Shown in pieces: positions 16,465-24,376 of a DNA stretch of 64,000 nt. The stretch covers positions 93,357 through 157,356 of the forward strand of contig JAKVCD010000005.1 of NCBI GenBank assembly GCA_022446815.1, written 5' to 3'. Positions within the stretch are counted from its first letter, which is position 1. Each line of letters begins with the position of its first letter. The translations under genes and the position numbers were made by a program. The notes under the pieces were generated by a model, which worked only from the letters and a program-made list of their open reading frames with translations, searched no databases and was not told the origin of the DNA. Source of the DNA: Planctomycetota bacterium. Lineage in GTDB: Bacteria; Planctomycetota; UBA1135; GCA-002686595.

Positions 16465-17772
16465 TTAGTCTTCGAGCTCGAAGTAGAGCTCCCCTGCCTG
16501 AACGCGAACGCGCACCATTTGATCCGCGCAGGGCTGCTCGGAGAGGAGCAGGGCAGCCAGCCTAGGCTCGACCTCGCGCTGGATGACGTGCCTGATCTCG
16601 CGGGCGCCGTTCTCCGGGTTGAAGCCTCGCTCTGTGACCCAGCGCGCGACCGAGGGCGTGAAGGCCACGATGGTGCCGGTCCTGCGAGCGCGGACAGCGA
16701 GGTCCGCGAGGCGCGCTTGGGCGATGCGGCGCGCGGTGTCTTGGTCGAGGTCCTCGAAGAGCACGGTCTCATCCACTCGCCCGAGGAACTCAGGGGTGAA
16801 GGACTCGCGCAGCGCAGACTGGGTGAGCTCAAGGCGGCTCTCCCTCGTCACAGGGCTGCTGCGATCGAAGCCTACTGCGCGCGCTGCGGCTTGGACGTCT
16901 TGTGCGCCTGCGTTCGAAGTGAGGATGATGATCGCGCGCTCAAAGCTCACGCGCTGGCCGCGGCCGTCGGTGAGCGCGCCCTCCTCTAAGACTTGCAAGA
17001 GGAGGTTGTGCATGCGGGGGTGAGCCTTCTCGATCTCGTCGAAGAGGACCACCGACTCTGGGTTGGCTTGGATAGCCTCAGTGAGTTGGCCGCCAGACTC
17101 ATGCCCGACGTAGCCTGGCGGTGCGCCTGTGAGCTTGCTGGCTTCGTGCGGCAGGCCCATCTCGGAGCAGTCGATTCGTATGAGTCCGTTGTGGGACTCC
17201 GTCCCGTAGAGCTCGCGACTGAGCGTGCGAGCGAGCTCGGTCTTGCCAGTGCCGGTGCGACCGACGAAGAGGAAGCAGCCCAAGGGCCTCCCCTCGGTGG
17301 AGAGCCCGACGGATGCCTTCGCTACGGACTGCGAGAGCGCGGTGACAGCCTCATCCTGTCCAAAGACTTGGCGCAGGAGGCGACCTTCGAGGCTGCGCTG
17401 TTTAGAGCGCAGGCGCTTCAGAAAGTCTGTGTAGGAGTCGGTATCAGGTTGGAGGGCAGTGGATGTGCCTCCAGATGTGGAGGTGATAGAGACTTTGTGG
17501 ATCGCGAGCTGCGGATTCACATCGACGCAGAGCTGGTAGAGGAGATCCTCAGCGAGGAGCGGGTCTTCAGGGAAGAGCGTCGAGATCCGGTCACCCGGGT
17601 CCGTGTCAAACTCCGGCAGGCAGGTTGAGAGGACGAGCTGTCTGTAGGTGCTACGGTCGAGGCTCTTCGGCGAGTTGAGTTCGAGGCCGTCGCCACCAAG
17701 CTCACGCACCTCCACGAAGGAGTCGGCAAGCTCGAAGTAGCGGTGGACAGTGCGGGGTTGGAACGGCTTCAC
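16465..17772 (-). CDS. Single-AAA+ ClpB-like (D2-type) ATPase with novel N-terminus
   Basis: This is a 435-residue protein. Residues about 130-435 form one Clp/Hsp100 class-2 AAA+ module: Walker A GRTGTGKT (171-178), pore loop GYVG (220-223), Walker B VVLFDEIEKAH (241-251), sensor 1 ILTSNAG (283-289), arginine finger in FLGRVDE, and sensor 2 in NGAREIRHVI. Residues 1-125 carry no Clp-N repeats and match nothing known to me. ClpB itself has two AAA+ domains and a coiled-coil arm, both missing here. The protein probably remodels a specific partner chosen by its N-terminus. It diverges from a Ser/Thr kinase gene across 157 bp. Confidence 0.85.
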   Translation of the reverse strand: MKPFQPRTVHRYFELADSFVEVRELGGDGLELNSPKSLDRSTYRQLVLSTCLPEFDTDPGDRISTLFPEDPLLAEDLLYQLCVDVNPQLAIHKVSITSTSGGTSTALQPDTDSYTDFLKRLRSKQRSLEGRLLRQVFGQDEAVTALSQSVAKASVGLSTEGRPLGCFLFVGRTGTGKTELARTLSRELYGTESHNGLIRIDCSEMGLPHEASKLTGAPPGYVGHESGGQLTEAIQANPESVVLFDEIEKAHPRMHNLLLQVLEEGALTDGRGQRVSFERAIIILTSNAGAQDVQAAARAVGFDRSSPVTRESRLELTQSALRESFTPEFLGRVDETVLFEDLDQDTARRIAQARLADLAVRARRTGTIVAFTPSVARWVTERGFNPENGAREIRHVIQREVEPRLAALLLSEQPCADQMVRVRVQAGELYFELED

Positions 17773-17855
17773 GGGGAGAGGAGGTCTGTGGTGGCTTCCT
17801 TCCTTCTCGGAATCCCTACCCTCTGAACTTGATGCCTTGGGGCCTTCTTGAGCCC

Positions 17856-17883
17856 TTGTGGTGGTCCAACTTGGGTCTAGGAT
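17856..17883 (+). promoter_or_regulatory. Candidate sigma-70 promoter for the kinase gene
   Basis: TTGTGG (17856-17861) and TAGGAT (17878-17883) are separated by 16 bases, about 45 bp before the kinase ATG. Each matches four of six consensus bases. This is a visual match only. Confidence 0.3.
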
Positions 17884-17898
17884 CGGGTAATCTCAGGC

Positions 17899-17917
17899 CC
17901 CTGCGGGTGCCGCAGGG
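17899..17917 (+). promoter_or_regulatory. Hairpin covering the kinase ribosome-binding site
   Basis: CCCTGCGG (17899-17906) and CCGCAGGG (17910-17917) form a perfect 8-bp GC-rich stem with a 3-base loop. The only Shine-Dalgarno-like sequence for the kinase, AGGGAG (17914-17919), begins inside the stem. Translation could be damped until the stem opens. Confidence 0.45.
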
Positions 17918-17929
17918 AGCTCTCTAGCG

Positions 17930-19009
17930 ATGTCCACTCAAGACGACATTCAGTTTCTCGCCAAGCTGGTTCATAACGGCCACCTAAAGCAGGAAGACGC
18001 AAAAAGGCTCTTGCCGAGTTTGCAGAGCGGAGAGGGCTTGGATGCGCTCTTGGTGCAGGTCCTGGATTGGGACTCTCGCGAGGTCGAGCGGCTGCGTCGA
18101 ACCAATGCGGGCGAGATCCCGGAGGTCCCTGGCTACCAAATCTTGGGCAATTTGGGCACGGGCGGGACCGCCGACGTCTGGCGAGCGAAGGAGAAGAAGA
18201 CGGGTAAGACCTACGCGCTGAAGTTTCTGAAGCCCGCGGCGCAGGCCATCCCAGCGACCCTGAAGGGCTTCATCTACGAGGCCAAGCTCCTGAAGGAGCT
18301 CTCCCACGAGGGCCTTGTGGGCTGCGAGGGGGTCGCGAAGTACGAGCTCTTGAGCGGTGCTGGGAAGTTCGCCTACTTCAGCAAGCTCGAGCTCATTGAG
18401 GGGTCGACCCTGCAAGAGGTCCTAGACAGCGGCAGCCCCTTCAAGGAGAGCGACGCCCTGAGGATCATCCTCCAAGTCGCGGAGGTCTTGCGCTACCTCT
18501 CAAGCGAGCAGATCGTCCACCGTGACGTGAAGCCTGCCAACGTGATGTTCACGAGTGATCACAGCGTGAAGTTGATTGACCTAGGGTTCGCGGCAGAGGA
18601 CGGCTCGCAGGCCTCGGCTGAGGGTATGGCTGCGGGGACGAAGGAGTACCTCTCGCCAGAGCAGGCGCTCGGCGGCGCCTCAGCGGACGAGCGCTCGGAC
18701 ATCTACAGCCTCGGGGTGACGCTCTTTCAGCTCGTGCTAGGTCGCTTGCCTTTCGAAGAGAGCGATGACCAAGACCTCTTGCGGGCGCACATCATGGATA
18801 AGCTCTCCTCGCCAGAGCTGAAGACCCAAGGCTTCTCGCCCCACCTCCAGTACTTCATCCAGAAGATGATGACCAAGAAGATGGAGGATCGATATCAGGG
18901 CTTCGGTGAGCTCATCGAGGCGGTGAAGGCTCAGCTCACAGGCTTCGAGCGCCTCGACTACTCCAAGCCCTCGCCCAAGGGGCCGGTCCGTCGCCCGCGG
19001 AAGCGCTGA
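17930..19009 (+). CDS. Cytoplasmic Ser/Thr protein kinase (Hanks type)
   Basis: This is a 359-residue kinase. A helical N-terminal domain of about 65 residues (with HLKQEDAKRLLPSL) precedes the catalytic domain: glycine loop LGTGGTADVW (75-84), lysine K98 in YALKF, catalytic HRDVKPANV (197-205), DLG in place of DFG (217-219), and the activation-end GTKEYLSPE (236-244). All catalytic residues are present, so it should be active. There is no transmembrane or extracellular sensor domain, unlike PknB-type kinases, so it is soluble. The divergent AAA+ gene is a candidate partner. Its 5' leader has a hairpin over the ribosome-binding site. The YkgJ-type gene follows after 3 bp. Confidence 0.93.
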   Translation: MSTQDDIQFLAKLVHNGHLKQEDAKRLLPSLQSGEGLDALLVQVLDWDSREVERLRRTNAGEIPEVPGYQILGNLGTGGTADVWRAKEKKTGKTYALKFLKPAAQAIPATLKGFIYEAKLLKELSHEGLVGCEGVAKYELLSGAGKFAYFSKLELIEGSTLQEVLDSGSPFKESDALRIILQVAEVLRYLSSEQIVHRDVKPANVMFTSDHSVKLIDLGFAAEDGSQASAEGMAAGTKEYLSPEQALGGASADERSDIYSLGVTLFQLVLGRLPFEESDDQDLLRAHIMDKLSSPELKTQGFSPHLQYFIQKMMTKKMEDRYQGFGELIEAVKAQLTGFERLDYSKPSPKGPVRRPRKR

Positions 19010-19012
19010 GCG

Positions 19013-19843
19013 ATGACGTATCACGAGACGGACCCCGGCCTAGAAGGGGTAGTGCCCTTCACCTTTGACTGTCACCGGTGTGGGCACTGCTGCTCCGGCG
19101 GTAGCGGCTTCGTCTGGTTAGAGGAGGGAGAGCTAGGTGACCTCGCGAGTGCAGCTGGGATGGAGGAGCAGGCCTTTGTCGATCGCTACGTGAGGCGAAC
19201 CCCGGATCCACGGACGGGCGAGCTGCGCTTGAGCCTCCTAGAAGAGGGTGGGCGCTGCGCTTTGCTGGTCGGTGCGAACGAGTGCTCGGTTTACACCTCT
19301 CGACCCAAGCACTGCAGTCAGTTTCCTTACTGGCCGAGCGTCTTGAGTGAGCCCGAGGCCTTTGAGGCGGCGAGAGAGACTTGCCCGGGGATCGCTGTGG
19401 AGGTGCCAGAGGAGGTCAAGGCACGCGCCTTTGCGGCCCTCGAGGCCCTCTATGCGGAGGTGGATGCCTTCGTGGAGCGGGCACGCCCTGTCTGTATTCA
19501 GCGCGGGGTCTGCTGTCGCTTCGAGGAGGCGGGGCATGAGCTCTTCGCGACCGCCCTCGAGGCAGACTATGCGGCAGCGCACGCTCCTCTGGCCGAATCG
19601 CCTGAGGAGTCAGGGCGCTGCCCCTATCACTCTGGAGGCAAGTGCACCGCCCGCGCGGCGCGCGCGCTCGGCTGCAGGACCTACTTTTGTGACAAAAACA
19701 CTGAGGGAGTCTTGGCCGAGGCACACGAGCACTTCCTCGCACGGGTACGTGGGATTGAGCGGGAGACTGGCTACCCTGCGGCCTACGGCCGCTTCCCCGC
19801 GCTCTTGGCTGCCCGTGGAGTCGGTGCGGAGGGAGGGCAGTGA
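19013..19843 (+). CDS. YkgJ-type cysteine-cluster protein with two CxxxCC modules
   Basis: This 276-residue protein belongs to the YkgJ/UPF0153 cysteine-cluster family (CxxCxxCC type), thought to bind zinc or an iron-sulfur cluster. Two modules are visible: CHRCGHCC (about 20-27) with later GRCALL, CSVY and KHCSQFP; and CIQRGVCC (about 162-169) with GRCPYH, GKCTARAARALGC and YFCDKN. Two modules in one chain make it about twice the usual length, which suggests internal duplication with divergence. The function of the family is not settled. It is coupled to the next gene by a GTGA overlap and follows the kinase by 3 bp. Confidence 0.8.
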   Translation: MTYHETDPGLEGVVPFTFDCHRCGHCCSGGSGFVWLEEGELGDLASAAGMEEQAFVDRYVRRTPDPRTGELRLSLLEEGGRCALLVGANECSVYTSRPKHCSQFPYWPSVLSEPEAFEAARETCPGIAVEVPEEVKARAFAALEALYAEVDAFVERARPVCIQRGVCCRFEEAGHELFATALEADYAAAHAPLAESPEESGRCPYHSGGKCTARAARALGCRTYFCDKNTEGVLAEAHEHFLARVRGIERETGYPAAYGRFPALLAARGVGAEGGQ

Positions 19844-21009
19844 GCGGCCTGCGCGCTTGGGGCCTTGCTCTGCTCCTGCTCGGGGCAGGGGTCGCTTGGC
19901 GGCTCTGGCCACGGGAGGTTGCGCCGCCCGCCCTCCCCCCGGAGGTCACGCCTCCCGTCATTGAGCGTGGCGTCCGACGTGCTGCGGTCGCTCCGCCAGC
20001 ACAGCGCGTTGAGGATGTGTGGACTCAGAAGAACAGGCGCGCAATCGAGCTGTTGGAGGCGGGTGATCTTGAGGCCGCGGTCGAGCTCTTCGCAGAGTGC
20101 GTCGCAGGAGACCCAGCAGAGGGCGTCTTCCGTGGCAACCTCGCCGAGGCCCTAGCGCGCCTCGCGCGCGCTGAGTACGAAGATGTGGAGACCAGACCCG
20201 AGGCGATCGAGCACCTCACTCGAGCAGTGGAGCTAGCGCCCGAGCGCGATCAGCTCACCGAGCTGCTCGCGCGCTGGAGAGCTGAAGCTGCTGTCGAGGG
20301 GAACTTTTGGACTGATCGCTCACTCCACTTTCGGCTCTCGTATGACGGCGACAGAGGAGAGCTTTTGGAGGGTGGCTATGACCTGGTGCTGCGTACGCTT
20401 GAAGACGCCTACGGTGAGTTCGCAGACCTCTTCGGCGTGCGTCCCGCCGAAGGCGACGCTCCTCCTATTGAAGTCGTTCTCTTGGAGCGCGAAGAGTTCA
20501 GCGAGCTGACCGGGTTGGGGCATTGGGCTGGCGGCGCATACGACGGCCGCATCCGAGTCCCGGTCGTCGACCTCTCTAAGGAGGAGCGCCAGCTCGTGCG
20601 GGTCCTTCGGCATGAGCTTGTGCACGCCTTCGTCCAGGAGGCCGGTGGACGCGGCGTCGCAGGATGGCTCAACGAGGGGATCGCTGAGTACTTGGAGCAG
20701 CCTGCGGGCGCTGCGCGCGAGGCAGCGGTCCGTGAGGCGCGCGCGCTCGCGGCAGAGCTAAAGCTCCGCTCTCTTGATGAGCTTGGTGGAACCCTCGCCT
20801 CACTTGGGAGCGTGGAGGAGATCCGCGCGGCCTACGTCCAATCTCTGGCATTCGTAGGGTGGATCGAGCATTGGTATGGAGAGCAGGTGCTGTTCCATAT
20901 GGTCAGCGGCTGCAGCAAGGGAGTGAGCCTAGAGGCGAGCTTCGAGGCTCACACCCGCGTGCCCTTGGCTAGCGCCCTCGAGGACCTCTCCCTCGACCTC
21001 AAGCGCTGA
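19840..21009 (+). CDS. TPR-containing membrane-anchored metallopeptidase (MA clan)
   Basis: This 389-residue protein has a GTG start. The N-terminus (GLALLLLGAGVAWRLW) is a membrane anchor or signal. Residues about 65-150 are a TPR-like helical region (NRRAIELLEAGDLEAAVELF). The C-terminal half is a gluzincin-like peptidase with HELVH (258-262), followed by WLNEGIAEYLE (about 279-289), giving the third zinc-ligand glutamate. This is the peptidase-MA-like arrangement seen in planctomycete TPR peptidases. It should act outside the cytoplasm; its substrate is unknown. It ends the kinase-YkgJ-peptidase run and is followed by strong hairpins. Confidence 0.75.
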   Translation: MSGLRAWGLALLLLGAGVAWRLWPREVAPPALPPEVTPPVIERGVRRAAVAPPAQRVEDVWTQKNRRAIELLEAGDLEAAVELFAECVAGDPAEGVFRGNLAEALARLARAEYEDVETRPEAIEHLTRAVELAPERDQLTELLARWRAEAAVEGNFWTDRSLHFRLSYDGDRGELLEGGYDLVLRTLEDAYGEFADLFGVRPAEGDAPPIEVVLLEREEFSELTGLGHWAGGAYDGRIRVPVVDLSKEERQLVRVLRHELVHAFVQEAGGRGVAGWLNEGIAEYLEQPAGAAREAAVREARALAAELKLRSLDELGGTLASLGSVEEIRAAYVQSLAFVGWIEHWYGEQVLFHMVSGCSKGVSLEASFEAHTRVPLASALEDLSLDLKR

Positions 21010-21022
21010 GCACAAATGGAAC

Positions 21023-21054
21023 GGGCGGCCGTCGCTCGAGAGCGGCGGCCGCCC
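21023..21054 (+). terminator. Strong GC stem-loop after the peptidase gene
   Basis: GGGCGGCCG (21023-21031) and CGGCCGCCC (21046-21054) are perfect 9-bp arms 13 bases after the stop codon. No T-tract follows. Position and strength favour a transcription stop or 3'-end stabiliser. Confidence 0.55.
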
Positions 21055-21081
21055 AGAAGGCTCCACACACAAGAAAGTCCC

Positions 21082-21178
21082 CCAGCGGCATTTGGAGAGA
21101 CGGCGAACCGTCTATCCGGATCCGCTGGCCGGATTCGGTTGGGGCTTCGGCTCCTTGATTAGGAGCGTCCGAAGGCCC
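21082..21178. other. Cluster of mutually exclusive stem-loops (structured RNA candidate)
   Basis: Three adjacent stems can form: AGACGG/CCGTCT (21098-21113, a UUCG tetraloop if read on the minus strand), ATCCGG/CCGGAT (21114-21134), and a long stem (21141-21178) with CTTCGG/CCGAAG and CTCC/GGAG. In addition CCAGCGG (21082-21088) pairs with CCGCTGG (21122-21128), enclosing the first stem and breaking the second. Alternative pairings of this kind occur in attenuators and small RNAs. The strand is not known. The last stem overlaps the stop codon of the 33-residue reverse ORF. Confidence 0.35.
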
Positions 21179-21260
21179 TGTAAGAGAGAAGGAAGAGAGC
21201 TGTTTCCGTAACCCAGACGCCAGAGAGGAAGAGGATGATTCCGTAGAGCCAGTCGGGCAT
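21159..21260 (-). CDS. Candidate 33-residue membrane peptide
   Basis: The frame from ATG 21260 encodes MPDWLYGIILFLSGVW and then VTETALFLLSYRAFGRS: one clear membrane helix with a short charged tail. Single-helix peptides of this kind are often real and regulatory. No Shine-Dalgarno precedes it (the leader is C-rich), so support is compositional only. It is followed by stem-loops that could terminate its transcript. Confidence 0.4.
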   Translation of the reverse strand: MPDWLYGIILFLSGVWVTETALFLLSYRAFGRS

Positions 21261-21677
21261 GGGTGGGTGGGGTTTTGTGGAAGCGGGCTCTGTGAGCAGC
21301 ACTCGCGTTCCTTGTTTTGTCCTATCGGCTCAAGTTCGCCCTCCTTGCCCTGAACTGAGTTTTCTCGGGGACTTTGTCGACGAGGCGGGAATTTGCCTCA
21401 CTCAGAGGCCACTTGAAGATGTGGACTGGCTCACAAAGCGGCCTTTAGGGGTCGGGACCGCTCAGGGGAACACAGACAGAATCGGAGCAGCTCAGGGTCC
21501 GACGTGCGCCCGGCGCTCCGATGTAGGCGTGGTGAGGGGTGCCAGCTTTCAAAATGTCCGTGTCACCGACTTGTGCGAATTTACCAGCTTGGCTAGCCTT
21601 TGTAGGAAGTCGCAAAACGGCGTAGCGCGCGCTGTGGGTTCGACCGGGAGATTTAGGACAGGAGGCCTAGGAGGCTG
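21261..21677. other. Stretch with no convincing gene, upstream of the ABC operon
   Basis: A plus-strand frame stays open from 21259 to 21678 and ends in a TGATG overlap with the next gene, but codon use lacks the third-position GC bias of the neighbours and no protein family is apparent. Base composition is less GC-rich than the flanks. The stretch most likely holds the promoter and leader of the following operon. AGGAGG occurs just before ATG 21678. I see no convincing -35/-10 pair. Confidence 0.4.
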
Positions 21678-22355
21678 ATGAGCGGGACGGAGAGTTCAGC
21701 GGTGACGCCGTTGCAGACGGACTGGATGAGGCATGGGTTCAACCTGTGCCTCATGGGTCTAGTGCTGTTCATTTCCTTAGGCCTTACCGGTTTAGTGCTA
21801 CAGAGGGTCGCGGCGAGCGCGAGCAGTCCTGAGGCATCTTCCTCTTCACGGGGCGTGGCTGGGTCAGAGCCCCTCGTTTTGGCTTGGACTGCATCTGAAG
21901 CTGTTGAGCCTGTCCATGTGTCACTCACGGTATCGGAGTCACAGTACTCGAGCCCTCTCGCCCTCGTCGCAGAGGGCCTTTCGAGCTTTGAGCTCGCGAG
22001 CAGGCCTGACCATTGGCTCGTTTTAGAGCCAGACGGGAGCCTACGAACCGAGGGGGAGGGAGCTCTCGTCGGCTTTTTGCACGGAGGAGTCGCTCTGACC
22101 ATAGGAGACAAACTCCCTGGTCCAGGGCTCATGAGCTTTCACCTCTTGCACCACGACGCTTGGATTTCCGAAGACGTCTCGATTCCAATCGTGGAGTCGG
22201 ACGGCGCTGGCGCTTGGATCGTCATTGAGCAGCGCCGCTTTGAGGTCAGGGTCAGCCGTGAGCTCCAGCCCGCTCATTCGACTGAGGCAGGTGAGCTCAG
22301 GTTGCACTCGCGAACAGGCCTCCCGACTGTATCTCTAGCCTCTAAGGGCGTGTAA
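21678..22355 (+). CDS. Single-pass membrane protein of unknown function
   Basis: This 225-residue protein has a short cytoplasmic N-terminus, one membrane helix at about 22-42 (FNLCLMGLVLFISLGLTGLV), and a periplasmic domain of about 180 residues rich in beta patterns (VHVSLTVSESQY, SFELASRPDHWLVLEPDG, GAWIVIEQRRFEVRVS). I do not recognise the family. AGGAGG lies 3 bases before the ATG. It is 87 bp upstream of the ABC ATPase gene on the same strand, so it may supply an accessory periplasmic component for that transporter. Confidence 0.55.
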   Translation: MSGTESSAVTPLQTDWMRHGFNLCLMGLVLFISLGLTGLVLQRVAASASSPEASSSSRGVAGSEPLVLAWTASEAVEPVHVSLTVSESQYSSPLALVAEGLSSFELASRPDHWLVLEPDGSLRTEGEGALVGFLHGGVALTIGDKLPGPGLMSFHLLHHDAWISEDVSIPIVESDGAGAWIVIEQRRFEVRVSRELQPAHSTEAGELRLHSRTGLPTVSLASKGV

Positions 22356-22413
22356 CAGTAACTTACCTAGGATTGACGAGCATCGGCGTCGAGTAGTTCG
22401 TAGCCTTGCAATC

Positions 22414-22467
22414 AAATGGCAATCCTAGAGCTAAATGACTAAATGGCACTCCTAGAGTTAAAAGATC
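22414..22467 (+). repeat. 27-bp tandem duplication making an 8-codon leader ORF
   Basis: The 27 bases from 22414 are repeated with a few changes from 22441. The second copy contains the start of the ABC ATPase gene (MALLELKD). The first copy contains an in-frame ATG (22416) reading MAILELND, then TAA directly abutting ATG 22443 (TAAATG). The leader therefore encodes a near copy of the ATPase N-terminus followed by a stop, an arrangement suited to re-initiation or attenuation, or simply the relic of a slippage duplication. Confidence 0.75.
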
Positions 22468-23126
22468 TCCTTAAGCACTACCCGTCACCCGAGGGCGGGA
22501 GAAGCACAGTCCTCGACGTGCCGGAGTTCACGTTGCAAGCTGGCGAGCAGGTCGCGCTTGAGGGTGCGAGCGGGAGCGGTAAAACGACCCTGTTGCATAT
22601 CGTGGCGGGCATCCTTACGCCTGACTCCGGGAGCGTGTCCCTCGCAGGGAACCAGCTGAATACGCTCTCTGAGTCAGCTGTAGATCGCGTGCGCGCCGAG
22701 CACATCGGATACGTCTTCCAAACCTTCAACCTGCTTCAGGGATACACCGCGCTTGAGAACGTGCTCCTCGGGATGGCCTTCAGCGCGGGGCAAGACGTCG
22801 GCAGGGCGCATCAGCTGCTCGAGCGGGTTGGTATCGCTGACAAAGCGAACCACCTCCCGAGCCAGCTCTCGGTCGGTCAGCAGCAGCGCGTGGCGATCGC
22901 TCGCGCTATCGCGAATCGTCCCTCCCTGCTCCTCGCCGACGAACCTACGGGGAACCTTGACGCCGACATGGCGCAGCAGGCGCTCACGCTCCTACGTGAG
23001 GCATGCGAAGAGGTCGACGCCGCGATCCTCCTCGTGAGTCATGACCCTGCAGTGCTTGGAGCTTTCGAAGATCGCCGTTCACTCACCGAGCTAAACCGAG
23101 CCGCCAAAGTGGGAGGTGCAGCATGA
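22443..23126 (+). CDS. ABC transporter ATP-binding protein (LolD/MacB type)
   Basis: This 227-residue ATPase energises the membrane permease encoded next. Motifs: Walker A GASGSGKT (about 39-46), Q-loop in YVFQTFNLL, signature LSVGQQQR (about 140-147), Walker B LLLADEP (about 160-166) and H-loop in LVSHDP. The LSVGQQQR signature and overall shape fit the LolD/MacB/FtsE group, which work with FtsX-like permeases to move lipoproteins, peptides or other substrates, or to transmit signals. Overlaps the permease by ATGA. Translation may be influenced by the duplicated leader ORF immediately upstream. Confidence 0.93.
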   Translation: MALLELKDLLKHYPSPEGGRSTVLDVPEFTLQAGEQVALEGASGSGKTTLLHIVAGILTPDSGSVSLAGNQLNTLSESAVDRVRAEHIGYVFQTFNLLQGYTALENVLLGMAFSAGQDVGRAHQLLERVGIADKANHLPSQLSVGQQQRVAIARAIANRPSLLLADEPTGNLDADMAQQALTLLREACEEVDAAILLVSHDPAVLGAFEDRRSLTELNRAAKVGGAA

Positions 23127-24376
23127 AGACGATCATCATGATCGCTAAGAAGTCTCTTGCGAGACACAAGCTCTCGACAAGCGTGACCGCGGGTTCGCTC
23201 GCCCTCGCTTGCGGCCTCGTGATTGGCGTCTTCTCTATTCAAGAGCAGTCTTATCAGGCATTCACGACAGGCGCGCCTGGCTTCGATGCGGTCCTCGGAG
23301 CGCGCGGTAGTCAGCTCCAGCTCGTCATGAACAGCGTGCTGCACCTAGACACCTCACCAGGGAACATTCCCTACAAGGCCTACACTGAAATGCGCGATGA
23401 TCCGCGCGTGAAGCTGGCGGTCCCCTACGCGGTCGGAGACAACTACAGAGGCTACAGGGTCGTAGGGACGACCCCCGAGCTGCTGACTGAGTTCGAGCTC
23501 TCCGACGGCGTCGGCTACCAGATCATGCCCGGCGGCCGGGTCTTTGATGACCTCAAGATGGAGGCCGTAGTCGGGAGTCAGGTGGCGCGAAAGACAGGGC
23601 TTCGCGTCGGCTCACATTTGCACTTTGAGCACGGCGTCGAGGAAGAGATGGGGCATGACCACGAGGACGAGTACATCGTGGTTGGCATCCTTGAGCCGAC
23701 GAACACCCCGGCAGATAAGGTGATCTGGTGCCCGCTCGAGGGTATGTATCGCTTGGATGGGCACGTCCTGCGAGGGGGCGGAGAGGTCTACATAGCGAAG
23801 CCGGACGAGGAGATTCCTGACGAAGTGAAAGAGGTGAGCGCCGTGATGTTGGCCTTCAAGAGCCCCCAGGCCGGCTTCCAGTTCTCTCAGCAGATTAACG
23901 GCGGTAAGGACATGACCCTCGCTTGGCCCATCGCGCGTGCCATGGCGCAGCTCTTCGACAAGATCGGCTGGGCACACAAAGTCCTGAGCCTGGTGGCCTA
24001 CCTTGTCTGCGTCGTGGGTGCTGCCTCGATCCTTGCGAGCCTTTACAACGCGATGAACGAGCGCCGGAGGGAGTTCGCTATCTTGCGTGCTCTAGGTGCA
24101 CGTCGCTCGACGGTCTTTGGCGCGATCCTCACTGAGTCCACAGCGATTGCTGCCCTTGGTGGCCTCATGGGGCTCCTCGTCTATGGCCTAGTGTTCACGA
24201 TCGCAGCTCAGGTGATCCGAGCTGAGGCCGGGATCGTCTTGGACATTTGGCAGCTACACTCGAGCATGTGGTTAGCGCCCCTAGGAGTCACCTTGCTAGG
24301 CGCCCTCGCTGGGATCGTCCCCGCGATGAAGGCCTACCGCACTGATGTCGCCACCCACATCGTTGCTCACTCCTGA
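23123..24376 (+). CDS. FtsX/MacB-type ABC permease with His/Asp/Glu-rich segment
   Basis: This 417-residue inner-membrane permease has one membrane helix near the N-terminus (about 17-37), a large periplasmic domain (about 40-280), and three helices at the C-terminus including ILASLYNAMNERRREFAILRALGAR, the hallmark of FtsX-like permeases. The periplasmic domain has an acidic His-containing stretch, EEEMGHDHEDEY (about 172-183), then GILEPTNTPADK, which suggests metal binding or sensing. From memory, similar permeases sit with DUF3299 proteins in zinc-regulated clusters of gammaproteobacteria. The two DUF3299 genes directly downstream fit that theme. Confidence 0.9.
   Translation: MKTIIMIAKKSLARHKLSTSVTAGSLALACGLVIGVFSIQEQSYQAFTTGAPGFDAVLGARGSQLQLVMNSVLHLDTSPGNIPYKAYTEMRDDPRVKLAVPYAVGDNYRGYRVVGTTPELLTEFELSDGVGYQIMPGGRVFDDLKMEAVVGSQVARKTGLRVGSHLHFEHGVEEEMGHDHEDEYIVVGILEPTNTPADKVIWCPLEGMYRLDGHVLRGGGEVYIAKPDEEIPDEVKEVSAVMLAFKSPQAGFQFSQQINGGKDMTLAWPIARAMAQLFDKIGWAHKVLSLVAYLVCVVGAASILASLYNAMNERRREFAILRALGARRSTVFGAILTESTAIAALGGLMGLLVYGLVFTIAAQVIRAEAGIVLDIWQLHSSMWLAPLGVTLLGALAGIVPAMKAYRTDVATHIVAHS

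Noticed and set aside
21259..21678. 139-residue plus-strand frame ending in a TGATG overlap with the next gene
   Set aside because: Lacks the third-position GC bias of the neighbours and any recognisable domain; the overlap may be chance. Kept as a described gene-free stretch.
22373..22415. TTGACG as the -35 of a promoter before the ABC ATPase
   Set aside because: No acceptable -10 box at 16-18 bases (GTTCGT-like only); the gene is probably read from upstream.
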